NCBI GenBank assembly: GCA_018673255.1
Contig: JABHDC010000142.1
Span: 50,420 to 114,419, forward strand
DNA from: Gemmatimonadota bacterium
GTDB taxonomy: Bacteria > Latescibacterota > UBA2968 > UBA8231
Reading direction: 5' to 3'
DNA length: 64,000 nt
Shown: positions 24,967 through 33,433 of the stretch, piece after piece
How the letters are laid out: every line of letters starts with the position of its first letter
How positions within the stretch are numbered: position 1 is the stretch's first letter
Notes under the pieces: model-generated
The model's input: the letters and a program-made list of their open reading frames with translations, nothing else
What the model was told of the DNA's origin: nothing
The model's database searches: none
Program-made: the position numbers and the translations under genes

Positions 24967-26760
24967 CTACTCCTCGAAGATCGCCTCACCCTCCAGGAAG
25001 ATCTCTTCGATCAGCAGATCGTCGAAGGTATGCAGCCAGTCGTGCTGACCAACGATATCCGGCTGCGTCTCAAGCAGGATCCGCTTCAGCATGGCCAGCC
25101 GCTGCACGGACAGCGTCACCGTGGTAACCTGCCCTCCCTCGACCTGCACGAGGGTCGATTCTGTATTGCCCTGCCACGTGGCCTCCACCCAGTGTTCCCC
25201 GGGTGGAAGATTGTTGAGCATGACCCCATTCAGATCGTCGCGAAACAGTTCCACCTGGTGACCATCGATACGAATGATCACACTGCCCGGCCCGAAGTTG
25301 GCACCGATCGGGGCGCAGACGACGGCGACAGCACCGGCCAGGTCATCGTAGAGGGATTCGTCGAAGCCTGCATCCACGTCAGCTGTCGACGACGTGTCAT
25401 CGATGCCGGCATCCGGTCGCACCATGGGGCGCTTTGACATCCAGGCCGGCAGGGCGCGACGCACAGCATTGCCGCCATCGCGGGTGATGGCGTAGACGAT
25501 GAGATTGATGCCAGCCGCCAGTTTCGGTCCTGACTGCTGATCCAGAACGCGATCTTCGTCGAGGGACATGGCAGCCACCCACGCTGCGTGCAGACCGATG
25601 TCGCTGAAAATGGCGACGGTCCGGCCCTCATGCTGGACCTCCCAGAGACCCAGAGGCGTCGCCCGCGTCTGGGTATCGGTTGCTGCTTCCAGTGCCGGGT
25701 TGATATTGGCCGCGCCCGCCACGGCCTCGTCATCCCCACGTACTGGATAGGCCCAGCGCAGGGGCTGGCTGTCTATCATGGTATAGACGCCCTTCACTTC
25801 GCTGGGGAAGCCGGAATCGAAGTCGTAGTAGGCGTGATAGAGGGGATGGCTCGGGGACATGGGGCGCATGCCACCATCGGCACCGATCAGCTCCTGCATG
25901 AGTCGAATCCCCTCCTGCAGGAAGGCATTGCTCCCCTCCACAAAAAGTAGTCCGCCTCCCAGGATATAGCGGCGCAGAATCTCCTTTTCACCGGGGCCGA
26001 TCTGCAGCGGCGGCCATCCGCCGATCACCGGCAGACCGCCACCCTGGATGAGGAAGTGAATCGGATCGGCCAGCAGGTTCTCCGAAAGAAAGAAATCCAC
26101 CGTCTGCTCGTGAACCTGGACCAGCAACTGCGTGTGATCGCGCATATGTCGGGCCAGTACATCCAGTCCGAGCCTGCCACCGCCGGCGCCCCGCGCGCGA
26201 ACCCGGCGCAGGGTCACGAAGCCGGTCACATCGCGGCGATTCTGCGGGTCAATGAGAACCACGGCGGGACGATTGCCGGCTGCTGCCAGATCCTCCACAC
26301 GCAGCAGGTCGAGGGACTCGCCGCGCAGGCTGTCCCAGCTGGCCCGTGACGAACTCATGGCTCGATCGGCCTGCGTTTCGGACGTCTCCACCGAGAAGGT
26401 ATCTGCCTTGGCCGCCACGGCGAAGGGGCGTAGTGCCAGTGCCAGCTCCGGCGGTGTCAGTAGCGGCAACTGCGGCAGATTGGCCGCCAGTTCGGGCCGC
26501 TCCTGCATGCGGGCCTCCTGGCGTCGATACTCCATCTGTCGCGGCGCCAGCGTCGAGGGCTGCGTCGACACCAGGCGCTTCGGCTCGAACCGGGGCACCT
26601 GGCTCAGACGTGCACGAAATCGCTCGGTCTGCTCCTGCTGTGTGCGCCACGTCTGCACCTGCGTGATCAGAACCATGTGCGCCAGCAGCGAGAACAGGAG
26701 GGCGGGCCACACCTTCAAGTGTCTGCGCCACAGTGGTTTAGATATATTCAGTGGAGCCAT
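24967..26760 (-). CDS. DUF4159-domain membrane-anchored protein
   Basis: 597 aa. One membrane helix near the N-terminus (VWPALLFSLLAHMVLIT, residues 18-34) is followed by a charged, Gln/Arg-rich linker. Residues about 170-400 match DUF4159: LGLDVLARHMRDHTQ, NLLADPIHFLIQGGGLP, and LRRYILGGGLLFVEGS, then PLYHAYYDF. DUF4159 is a glutamine-amidotransferase-like fold of unknown function, often near MoxR/BatA-type genes. A C-terminal PEGA-like beta region (about 480-560: LNNLPPGEHWVEATWQG) follows. It most likely faces the periplasm. Confidence 0.78.
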   Translation of the reverse strand: MAPLNISKPLWRRHLKVWPALLFSLLAHMVLITQVQTWRTQQEQTERFRARLSQVPRFEPKRLVSTQPSTLAPRQMEYRRQEARMQERPELAANLPQLPLLTPPELALALRPFAVAAKADTFSVETSETQADRAMSSSRASWDSLRGESLDLLRVEDLAAAGNRPAVVLIDPQNRRDVTGFVTLRRVRARGAGGGRLGLDVLARHMRDHTQLLVQVHEQTVDFFLSENLLADPIHFLIQGGGLPVIGGWPPLQIGPGEKEILRRYILGGGLLFVEGSNAFLQEGIRLMQELIGADGGMRPMSPSHPLYHAYYDFDSGFPSEVKGVYTMIDSQPLRWAYPVRGDDEAVAGAANINPALEAATDTQTRATPLGLWEVQHEGRTVAIFSDIGLHAAWVAAMSLDEDRVLDQQSGPKLAAGINLIVYAITRDGGNAVRRALPAWMSKRPMVRPDAGIDDTSSTADVDAGFDESLYDDLAGAVAVVCAPIGANFGPGSVIIRIDGHQVELFRDDLNGVMLNNLPPGEHWVEATWQGNTESTLVQVEGGQVTTVTLSVQRLAMLKRILLETQPDIVGQHDWLHTFDDLLIEEIFLEGEAIFEE

Positions 26761-26850
26761 GCAGCCATTTTATGTGAAGGAGGGAACCACATTGGGGTGT
26801 CTGTAAGATAACCGGGGCCTGTGTATTGGGTTCACGAGGTCCATATCTCT

Positions 26851-26879
26851 TTGCGGCCCTCGTGGCCTATCCTTACTAT
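26851..26879 (+). promoter_or_regulatory. Candidate promoter of the pyruvate dehydrogenase operon
   Basis: TTGCGG (26851-26856) and TACTAT (26874-26879) are separated by 17 bp, about 150 bp before aceE. Each box matches the sigma-70 consensus in only about four positions. Confidence 0.33.
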
Positions 26880-26918
26880 ATACAGCCTCTTTCGACGAAT
26901 TCTGAAGCGTACGAATGG

Positions 26919-26949
26919 GCAATTTCGACTGCCCGCAATTTCGACTGCC
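26919..26949 (+). repeat. 15-bp direct repeat upstream of aceE
   Basis: GCAATTTCGACTGCC occurs at 26919-26933 and again at 26935-26949, one base apart (16-bp period). It lies just downstream of the candidate promoter and 86 bp before aceE, a position that suits a regulator-binding site on the pdh operon. Confidence 0.6.
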
Positions 26950-27034
26950 ATGGGTTGCAGTCAGGCACCCCCCGTCTGGACCCATGACGGTGACCAATGC
27001 GTGCCGATCCTCCTAAAACAACATTGAGAGCCAT

Positions 27035-29728
27035 ATGAGCGAGACTGCGGTGGACAAGTCCCACTCCATCTCCGTCAACGGTGAAGCCGAAGTCGAATTG
27101 CGGGAGTGGCTCGACTCCCTGGACTTCGTCCTCGAGAACCGGGATAACACCCAGGTCGAGGATCTGCTGCGACAACTCGTCGCCCGTGCTGCCCGTGCCG
27201 GTGTATCGATGCCCTTCACGGCCCAGACGCCGTATATCAACACCATCCCACGCGACCGCCAGACGCCATTTCCCGGCAGCCGTGAGATCGAGCGCCGCAT
27301 CAAGAGCCTCATCCGCTGGAATGCCATGGCCATGGTCGTGCGCGCCAACAAGGATGAAGCCAGCCCCGGTGGCCACATCTCAACCTACGCCTCTTCGGCG
27401 ACCCTCTACGAGATCGGCTTCAATCACTTCTTCCATGCCCCCACCGACGAGTCCTGTGGTGACCAGGTCTTCTTCCAGGGACATGCGGCACCAGGTATCT
27501 ACTCGCGCGCCTTCCTCGAGGGCAGGCTGACCGAGAAGCACCTGGAGAATTTCCGCCGCGAAACCCGCGAGGGTGGCGGTCTGTCGTCGTATCCGCACCC
27601 GTGGCTCATGCCGAACTTCTGGCAATTCCCGACCGTATCGATGGGACTGGGGCCGATCTGCTCGATCTACCAGGCCCGCTTCAATCAATACCTGGAGGAT
27701 CGCGGCCTCAAGCCGAAAGATGGATCACGCGTCTTCGGCTTCTTCGGCGATGGTGAGATGGACGAGCCCGAGTCCCTCGGCGCCATCACGCTGGCTGCTC
27801 GTGAGCAGCTGGACAATCTCACCTGGATCGTCAACTGCAACCTGCAGCGTCTCGACGGTCCGGTGCGCGGCAACTTCAAAGTCATCCAGGAACTGGAAGG
27901 CACCTTCCGAGGCGCCGGCTGGAATGTCATCAAGGTCCTGTGGGGTGACGACTGGGATTCCCTGCTGGAGGCCGATGTCGATGGCCTGCTCGTCAAGCGC
28001 ATGGGTGAAGTCGTCGACGGTGAGATGCAGAAATTCTCCATCTCCGATGGCGCCTATATCCGTGAACACTTCTTCGGCACCGACCCACGCCTGCTGAAGA
28101 TGGTGGAGCACCTCTCCGATGAGCAGTTGCAGAAGATGCGACGCGGTGGCCACGATCCCGAGAAGGTCTTCGCTGCCTATCACGCCGCCACGACCCACAA
28201 GGGCGGCCCGTCCGTCATCCTCGCACACACCGTCAAGGGTTACGGTCTGGGCGAAGCGGGCGAAGGCAAGAATATCACGCACCAGCAGAAGAAGCTGAAC
28301 GAAGAGGAACTGCGGCACTTTCGCACACGCTTCGGCATTCCCATCGACGATGTCGATGTGGCCAAGGCGCCCTTCTATCGGCCGTCTGAGGACAGTGAAG
28401 AGATCATCTACCTCAAGGCCCGCCGCAAGGCACTGGGTGGATCTCTGCCGCAGCGATCTGTGCGGGCCCAGCCCCTGTCGATGCCGGACGCATCTCTCTT
28501 TGAGGAATTCCGCGAGGGCACCGGTGATCGTGAGATCGCCACGACCATGGCCTTCGGTCGTGTATTGACGAAGCTGCTGCGGGACAAGGAAGTGGGGAAG
28601 CTCATCGTTCCCATCATTCCTGATGAGGCCCGCACCTTCGGTCTGGATTCACTGTTCCGGCCTTTCGGGATCTACTCCCACGCCGGCCAGGTCTACGAAC
28701 CGGTCGATCGTGACACCCTCTCCTACTACAAAGAGGCGACGGACGGCCAGATTCTCGAGGAAGGCATCAACGAGGCTGGTTCCATGTCTTCCTTCATCGC
28801 CGCCGGCACGGCCTATGCCACACACGGCGTCAATACGATTCCCTTCTTCGTCTACTACTCGATGTTCGGCCTGCAGCGGGTCGGCGATCTGATCTGGCTC
28901 GCCGGTGACATTCGCGCCAAAGGCTTCATGGTGGGCGGCACGGCAGGACGCACGACACTGGCCGGTGAAGGACTGCAGCACAACGATGGCAACAGCCACC
29001 TGCAGGCCTATCTCATCCCGAACCTGGTCGCCTACGATCCAGCCTTCGGCTACGAGATCGAGATCATCATCCAGGATGGCATTCGGCGGATGTATGTCGA
29101 GCAGGAGGATGTCTTCTACTACCTCACCGTCGAGAACGAGACCTACTCGATGCCGGCCATGCCGGAGGGTGTCGAGGCCGGTGTACTGCAGGGCATGTAT
29201 CGCTTCCGCGAATCATCGAAGAAGCGCGCCAAGTTGCGGGCGCAGTTGTTCGGTTCGGGGGCCATCATGCGTTGCGCCCTGGAAGCGCAGGAGATCTTGG
29301 AAGAGAAGTACAATGTCGCCGCCGATGTGTGGAGCATTACCAGTTTCAAGAACCTTCACAACGATGGCTTGGATGTGGATCGCTGGAATCGCCTGCATCC
29401 CACTCAAGAGAAGCGTGTTCCCTACGTCACCCAGTGCCTGCAGAATGAAAAGGGTGTCTTCGTCGTCGCTTCTGATTATGTGAAGGCCATGCCCGAATCG
29501 ATCTCCCGCTGGTTCCCGAAGGTACCCGTCGCGCTGGGCACAGACGGTTTCGGTCGCAGCGAGGGTCGTAAGGAACTTCGGCGCTTCTTCGAGGTCGATG
29601 CAGCCTCCATCGTCATTGGCACATTGAGTGCTCTGGCCGAAGAGGGTCAGATCGAGTCCCAGGTCGTGGCCGATGCCATTGCGGAATTCGGCATCGATCC
29701 CGACACTGCCAACCCCGTCACTCGCTAA
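27035..29728 (+). CDS. aceE: Pyruvate dehydrogenase E1 component, homodimeric type
   Basis: 897 aa, the usual length of AceE. It decarboxylates pyruvate with thiamine diphosphate and reductively acetylates the lipoyl groups of E2. Characteristic segments are SPGGHISTYASSATLYEIGFNHFF, read here as HISTYASSA then FNHFF, the ThDP motif GDGEMDEPESLGA ending in NCNLQRLDGPVRGN, and GGTAGRTTLAGEGLQH. The start ATG 27035 has a weak GAGAG ribosome-binding site. It is the first gene of aceE-aceF-lpd, all within 17 bp of each other, giving a complete pyruvate dehydrogenase complex. Confidence 0.97.
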   Translation: MSETAVDKSHSISVNGEAEVELREWLDSLDFVLENRDNTQVEDLLRQLVARAARAGVSMPFTAQTPYINTIPRDRQTPFPGSREIERRIKSLIRWNAMAMVVRANKDEASPGGHISTYASSATLYEIGFNHFFHAPTDESCGDQVFFQGHAAPGIYSRAFLEGRLTEKHLENFRRETREGGGLSSYPHPWLMPNFWQFPTVSMGLGPICSIYQARFNQYLEDRGLKPKDGSRVFGFFGDGEMDEPESLGAITLAAREQLDNLTWIVNCNLQRLDGPVRGNFKVIQELEGTFRGAGWNVIKVLWGDDWDSLLEADVDGLLVKRMGEVVDGEMQKFSISDGAYIREHFFGTDPRLLKMVEHLSDEQLQKMRRGGHDPEKVFAAYHAATTHKGGPSVILAHTVKGYGLGEAGEGKNITHQQKKLNEEELRHFRTRFGIPIDDVDVAKAPFYRPSEDSEEIIYLKARRKALGGSLPQRSVRAQPLSMPDASLFEEFREGTGDREIATTMAFGRVLTKLLRDKEVGKLIVPIIPDEARTFGLDSLFRPFGIYSHAGQVYEPVDRDTLSYYKEATDGQILEEGINEAGSMSSFIAAGTAYATHGVNTIPFFVYYSMFGLQRVGDLIWLAGDIRAKGFMVGGTAGRTTLAGEGLQHNDGNSHLQAYLIPNLVAYDPAFGYEIEIIIQDGIRRMYVEQEDVFYYLTVENETYSMPAMPEGVEAGVLQGMYRFRESSKKRAKLRAQLFGSGAIMRCALEAQEILEEKYNVAADVWSITSFKNLHNDGLDVDRWNRLHPTQEKRVPYVTQCLQNEKGVFVVASDYVKAMPESISRWFPKVPVALGTDGFGRSEGRKELRRFFEVDAASIVIGTLSALAEEGQIESQVVADAIAEFGIDPDTANPVTR

Positions 29729-29744
29729 AAAACAGGGGAGCCTC

Positions 29745-31394
29745 GTGGCTGCCGAGTTCAAGCTGCCCGATCTGGGCGAGAATATTGAGAAAGGCGAGGT
29801 CATCTCTGTCCTCGTCAACGTGGGCGACGTCCTCTCCGAGGATCAGCCCGTCGTCGAATTGGAGACAGACAAGGCGGTGATCGAGGTGCCCTCCTCCGTG
29901 AGTGGCACGATCGCTGCAATCCACGTCTCTCAAGGTGACACGATCGCCGTGGGACAGCCCATTCTGGTTGTCGATGGTCTGGTTGTCGATGGTGATGGGG
30001 CGCCGGCTGCGCCGGAAACGACCGTCGCGGACACGGCGCCTGCGCCTGTGACCGCACCAGCTCCGGTCGCGACACCTGCGCCAGCTCCCTCTGCGACCTC
30101 CAGTGGCCCGCGGGATGTCCTGCTGCCCGAACTGGGCGAAGGTGTCGATGGGGGCGACGTGGTGGGCATCATGATCAGCATCGGGGACGAGGTCGAAGAA
30201 GAGCAAGGTCTGCTCGAGTTGGAGATCGACAAGGGCGTCGTTGAGTTACCCGCCCCGACGGCTGGCAGGATCACCGCCCTGCATGTGAAGGAAGGTGACC
30301 GAGCGACGGTCGGTCAGTTGGTCGCCACCCTCGAGGTCACCAGTGCTGCCCCGGCTCCCGAGGCGGCACCGGCTGCGACCTCGGCCCCGGTCGCGACCAC
30401 ACCAACGGCTACGGCACAAGCGTCGCCAGCGGCAGTGGCTGGCTCCACGACCGCAGCATCCGTCACACCAGCCGATCTGCCAGCACGCAAACTGGTACCC
30501 GCTGCACCCTCCGTCCGACGTCTGGCCCGGGAGATCGGCGTCGACATCGGCATCGTGAAGGGAACGGGCCCCGGAACGCGGATCTCCGAAGCGGATGTGA
30601 AGAATCACTCCAGGCACCTGCACGAGACCCGCTCTGCCGGAGGTGGCGGCGCCTCTGTCCCGGCCATCGATCTGCCCGACTTCAGTCGCTGGGGCACCGT
30701 CGAAACGGAGCCCTTCAGCAATGTCCGCCGCATCACCGCTCAACGAATGGTGCAGTCGTCGACGAGCATTCCCCACGTCACACAGTTCGACAGTGCCGAT
30801 GTCACCGACCTGGAGGTCTTCCGCAAGAAGCATGGCAAGACCGTGGAGAAGGCCGGTGGCAAGCTGACACCGACGGCCCTGATTCTGAAAGTTGTCGCCA
30901 CGGCGTTGGGCAAGTTCCCGCAATTCTGCGCCAGCATCGACATGGCCAGCGAGCAGGTGATCTACAAGAAGTACCGCCACATCGGCATCGCCGTGGACAC
31001 CAAGCGCGGGCTGCTCGTACCTGTCATTCGCGATGTAAATGAGAAGACGGTGACCGAAATCTCCGTCGAACTCACCGAGATGGCAGAAAAGACACGCACC
31101 GGACGTGTCGCCATCGAGGACATGCAGGGCGGTTGCTTCACGATCTCGAATCTCGGTGGAATTGGGGGCACGGCCTTCACGCCCATCGTGAATGCGCCGG
31201 AAGTCGCCATTCTCGGTGTCGCCCGCAGCAAGATGGAACCGGTCTACATCGACGGTCAGTTCCAACCTCGATTGATGATGCCCATGTCGCTGTCCTACGA
31301 CCATCGACTGATCGACGGGGCAGACGGGGCGCGTTTCCTGCGCTATATCTGCGAGGGACTCGAGAACCCGTATTACCTCGCCTTCGAAGGCTGA
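29745..31394 (+). CDS. aceF: Pyruvate dehydrogenase E2, dihydrolipoamide acetyltransferase
   Basis: 549 aa. Two lipoyl domains are present: residues 3-80 with lipoyl-Lys43 in ETDKAVIEV, and about 123-200 with the Lys of EIDKGVVEL. They are joined by Ala/Pro/Thr-rich flexible linkers. A peripheral-subunit-binding domain (APSVRRLAREIGVD, GTGPGTRI) follows, then the catalytic domain ending in SYDHRLIDGADGARFL, whose His and Asp are the acetyltransferase residues. The GTG start at 29745 has AGGGGAG 5 bp upstream; the longer frame from 29628 overlaps aceE and is spurious. Confidence 0.96.
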   Translation: MAAEFKLPDLGENIEKGEVISVLVNVGDVLSEDQPVVELETDKAVIEVPSSVSGTIAAIHVSQGDTIAVGQPILVVDGLVVDGDGAPAAPETTVADTAPAPVTAPAPVATPAPAPSATSSGPRDVLLPELGEGVDGGDVVGIMISIGDEVEEEQGLLELEIDKGVVELPAPTAGRITALHVKEGDRATVGQLVATLEVTSAAPAPEAAPAATSAPVATTPTATAQASPAAVAGSTTAASVTPADLPARKLVPAAPSVRRLAREIGVDIGIVKGTGPGTRISEADVKNHSRHLHETRSAGGGGASVPAIDLPDFSRWGTVETEPFSNVRRITAQRMVQSSTSIPHVTQFDSADVTDLEVFRKKHGKTVEKAGGKLTPTALILKVVATALGKFPQFCASIDMASEQVIYKKYRHIGIAVDTKRGLLVPVIRDVNEKTVTEISVELTEMAEKTRTGRVAIEDMQGGCFTISNLGGIGGTAFTPIVNAPEVAILGVARSKMEPVYIDGQFQPRLMMPMSLSYDHRLIDGADGARFLRYICEGLENPYYLAFEG

Positions 31395-31404
31395 CAGGCG
31401 CCCA

Positions 31405-32823
31405 ATGACTACAAGCACGCAACTGGCCGTCATTGGTGGTGGACCAGGTGGTTATGTGGCCGCCTTTCGCGCCGCCGACCTCGGACTCGATGTCACCCTC
31501 ATCGACCTCGATGAGAATCCGGGTGGCGTCTGCCTCTATCGGGGTTGTATACCCTCCAAGGCCCTGCTCCATGTGGCCAAGCTGCTCAACGAGACGAAGG
31601 AAGCCTCCGAGTGGGGCGTCAGTTTCGGTGAGCCCGAGATCGACCTGGACAAGCTGCGTGCCTACAAGGATCGAGTCGTCGCCAAGATGACCGGTGGCCT
31701 GGGCCAGTTGTCGAAGGCACGCAAGGTCACCTATATCCGCGGCCGCGCCCGATTCACCAGTGCCGGCTCCCTCTCGATCGAATTGCACGACGGCAGCACG
31801 CAGGAACTGGCCTTCGATCATGCCGTGCTGGCCACCGGGTCGCGACCGATTGTGTTGCCGGCTTTCGACATTGGCTCCGATCGTGTCATGGATTCGACGG
31901 GCGCGCTCGAACTGGCCGACATCCCCGGTCGCATGCTCATCGTCGGCGGCGGCATCATCGGTCTCGAATTGGGTCAGGTCTACGCCGCCCTGGGGACGAA
32001 GGTCTCCGTCGTGGAAATGACGGCAGGCCTCATTCCTCCAGGCGATCGGGATCTTGTCCGCATTCTGCAGAAGCGGCTGGAGAATCAGTTCGAGTCAATC
32101 CGCCTGGAAACGAAGGTGACCGGTGTCGCCGAGGATGGTGAGGCGCTGAAGGTCACCATGGAATCATTGAGTGGTGGCGACACAATCGAAGAGCAATACG
32201 ACCGGATTCTGTTGTCCATCGGTCGTCGTCCGAATTCTGAAGATCTGGGCCTCGAGAACACGAAGGTGCAGATCGACGAGCGTGGTTTCGTGCAGTCAGA
32301 TGTACAGAAGCGCACGGCGGAACCGACGATCTTCGCCATCGGTGACGTCATCGGCTCGGCCCTGGCCCACACGGCCTCGCACGAAGGCATCGTTGCCGCT
32401 GAGGTCATCAGCGGCAAGCGCGCCGCCTTCGAACCCAACGCAATCCCTTCCGTCGTCTACACCGATCCTGAACTGGCCTGGTGCGGTCTCACCGAGACCG
32501 AAGCCAAGGACGAGGGCCGCACCGTGAAGATCGGTCGCTTCCCCTGGGCCGCCTCAGGTCGGGCAACCACTCTGGACCGCAGCGATGGCGTGACGAAGCT
32601 GGTCGTCGACCCGGAGACAGAGCGCATCCTCGGTGTCGGTATCGCCGGTCCCGGCGCGGGTGAGTTGATCGCTGAAGGCGTCCTTGCCGTCGAGATGGCC
32701 GCGCTGGTCAGCGATGTGGCCATGTCGATCCATCCCCATCCGACCCTGTCGGAGACGGTGATGGAGGCGGCCGAAGCCTACCACGGCCTCAGCCCGCACA
32801 TCAACGCACCCCGCAAGAAGTAG
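31405..32823 (+). CDS. lpdA: Dihydrolipoamide dehydrogenase (E3)
   Basis: 472 aa flavoprotein that reoxidises dihydrolipoamide with NAD+. FAD-binding GGGPGGYVAAFRAA is at residues 10-23, and the redox-active disulfide is Cys43/Cys48 in CLYRGCIPSK. The NAD-binding GGGIIGLELGQV lies in the middle, the second FAD motif is FAIGDVIG, and the C-terminal active-site pair is in HPHPTLSE. It starts 10 bp after the E2 gene. Confidence 0.97.
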   Translation: MTTSTQLAVIGGGPGGYVAAFRAADLGLDVTLIDLDENPGGVCLYRGCIPSKALLHVAKLLNETKEASEWGVSFGEPEIDLDKLRAYKDRVVAKMTGGLGQLSKARKVTYIRGRARFTSAGSLSIELHDGSTQELAFDHAVLATGSRPIVLPAFDIGSDRVMDSTGALELADIPGRMLIVGGGIIGLELGQVYAALGTKVSVVEMTAGLIPPGDRDLVRILQKRLENQFESIRLETKVTGVAEDGEALKVTMESLSGGDTIEEQYDRILLSIGRRPNSEDLGLENTKVQIDERGFVQSDVQKRTAEPTIFAIGDVIGSALAHTASHEGIVAAEVISGKRAAFEPNAIPSVVYTDPELAWCGLTETEAKDEGRTVKIGRFPWAASGRATTLDRSDGVTKLVVDPETERILGVGIAGPGAGELIAEGVLAVEMAALVSDVAMSIHPHPTLSETVMEAAEAYHGLSPHINAPRKK

Positions 32824-33047
32824 GGCAGTTTTTTCCACTCCAGATCGACACTCCTGCTGGAAATCTGCCCATTCTGCCTTGCCGGCACGCCAGTGCCGGA
32901 GACAGAACATATTCATATTTATCTGTTTTTTCTGAACTTACACACATAAAGTCAGCTACCACCAACTGACGGTACGGGCTTTGCAAAAGGGAGATCGGAC
33001 CGATCTGCCACACCGGATGTGGCTCCACCCTTTCACCATTGTGTGTC
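32824..33047. promoter_or_regulatory. Intergenic region after the pdh operon with hairpin and palindrome
   Basis: CCGGCAC/GTGCCGG (32882-32888 and 32893-32899, GCCA loop) is a perfect stem, with a T-rich stretch 25 bp further on rather than directly behind it. AGATCGG-A-CCGATCT at 32992-33006 is a perfect 15-bp palindrome about 40 bp before the next small gene and looks like an operator for a dimeric regulator. Confidence 0.45.
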
Positions 33048-33272
33048 ATGCAGATTAACCCAGCTCATCATCTCGATCGCCAACTTCAGGAGATCGACCA
33101 GCAGATCAACACTGCATTGCGAGACATCCGGCGCAATCTGCAGGAATTGGAGAAGGTCTCCACGGGATCCCGACCCGGTGGCTCTGCCCCCAGAGTGCCG
33201 AATGGCCCCTCGAAGGACTTCTCCGCCATCCTGCAGGCAACCCTCAATTCGGAGGGCGACGCCATCGCGTGA
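33048..33272 (+). CDS. Small coiled-coil protein of unknown function
   Basis: 74 aa. Residues 8-35 (HLDRQLQEIDQQINTALRD and onward to NLQELEKV) predict a coiled coil. A Gly/Pro/Ser linker follows, then a short helix (DFSAILQATLNSE). It is not recognised. ATG 33048 lacks a good ribosome-binding site; a TTG three codons earlier is possible. The ending 'F-x-x-I/L-L-Q-A-x-L' recalls short interaction peptides found in flagellar or cell-wall partners, but this is only a resemblance. It is followed by the lytic transglycosylase 161 bp later. Confidence 0.5.
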   Translation: MQINPAHHLDRQLQEIDQQINTALRDIRRNLQELEKVSTGSRPGGSAPRVPNGPSKDFSAILQATLNSEGDAIA

Positions 33273-33322
33273 TATCGACAGTGGCTGCTCTCTGGCCGCG
33301 TCAGTATCTTTGCCGAACCCAT

Positions 33323-33379
33323 GGGCGAGTTGAGCCTGTACCCGCTCGCCCGACCCTCAAGCGCCATCCCCCTGGCGCT
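33323..33379 (+). terminator. Two adjacent perfect hairpins
   Basis: GGGCGAG/CTCGCCC (33323-33329 and 33345-33351) and AGCGCCA/TGGCGCT (33360-33366 and 33373-33379, TCCCCC loop) lie between the small coiled-coil gene and slt, followed by a pyrimidine-rich run. Either termination or a leader structure for slt is possible. Confidence 0.4.
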
Positions 33380-33433
33380 GTACTCCCTCTCTCTCCTCTG
33401 TCCGCTACATCTCTCGTCCCGTCCGGCTGACCT

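Noticed and set aside
29628..29744. N-terminal extension of the aceF frame
   Set aside because: It overlaps aceE in another frame. The lipoyl domain begins just after GTG 29745, which has a good ribosome-binding site.
32825..32835. T-rich run just after the lpdA stop as a terminator
   Set aside because: No GC-rich stem immediately precedes it; the hairpin at 32882-32899 lies after, not before.
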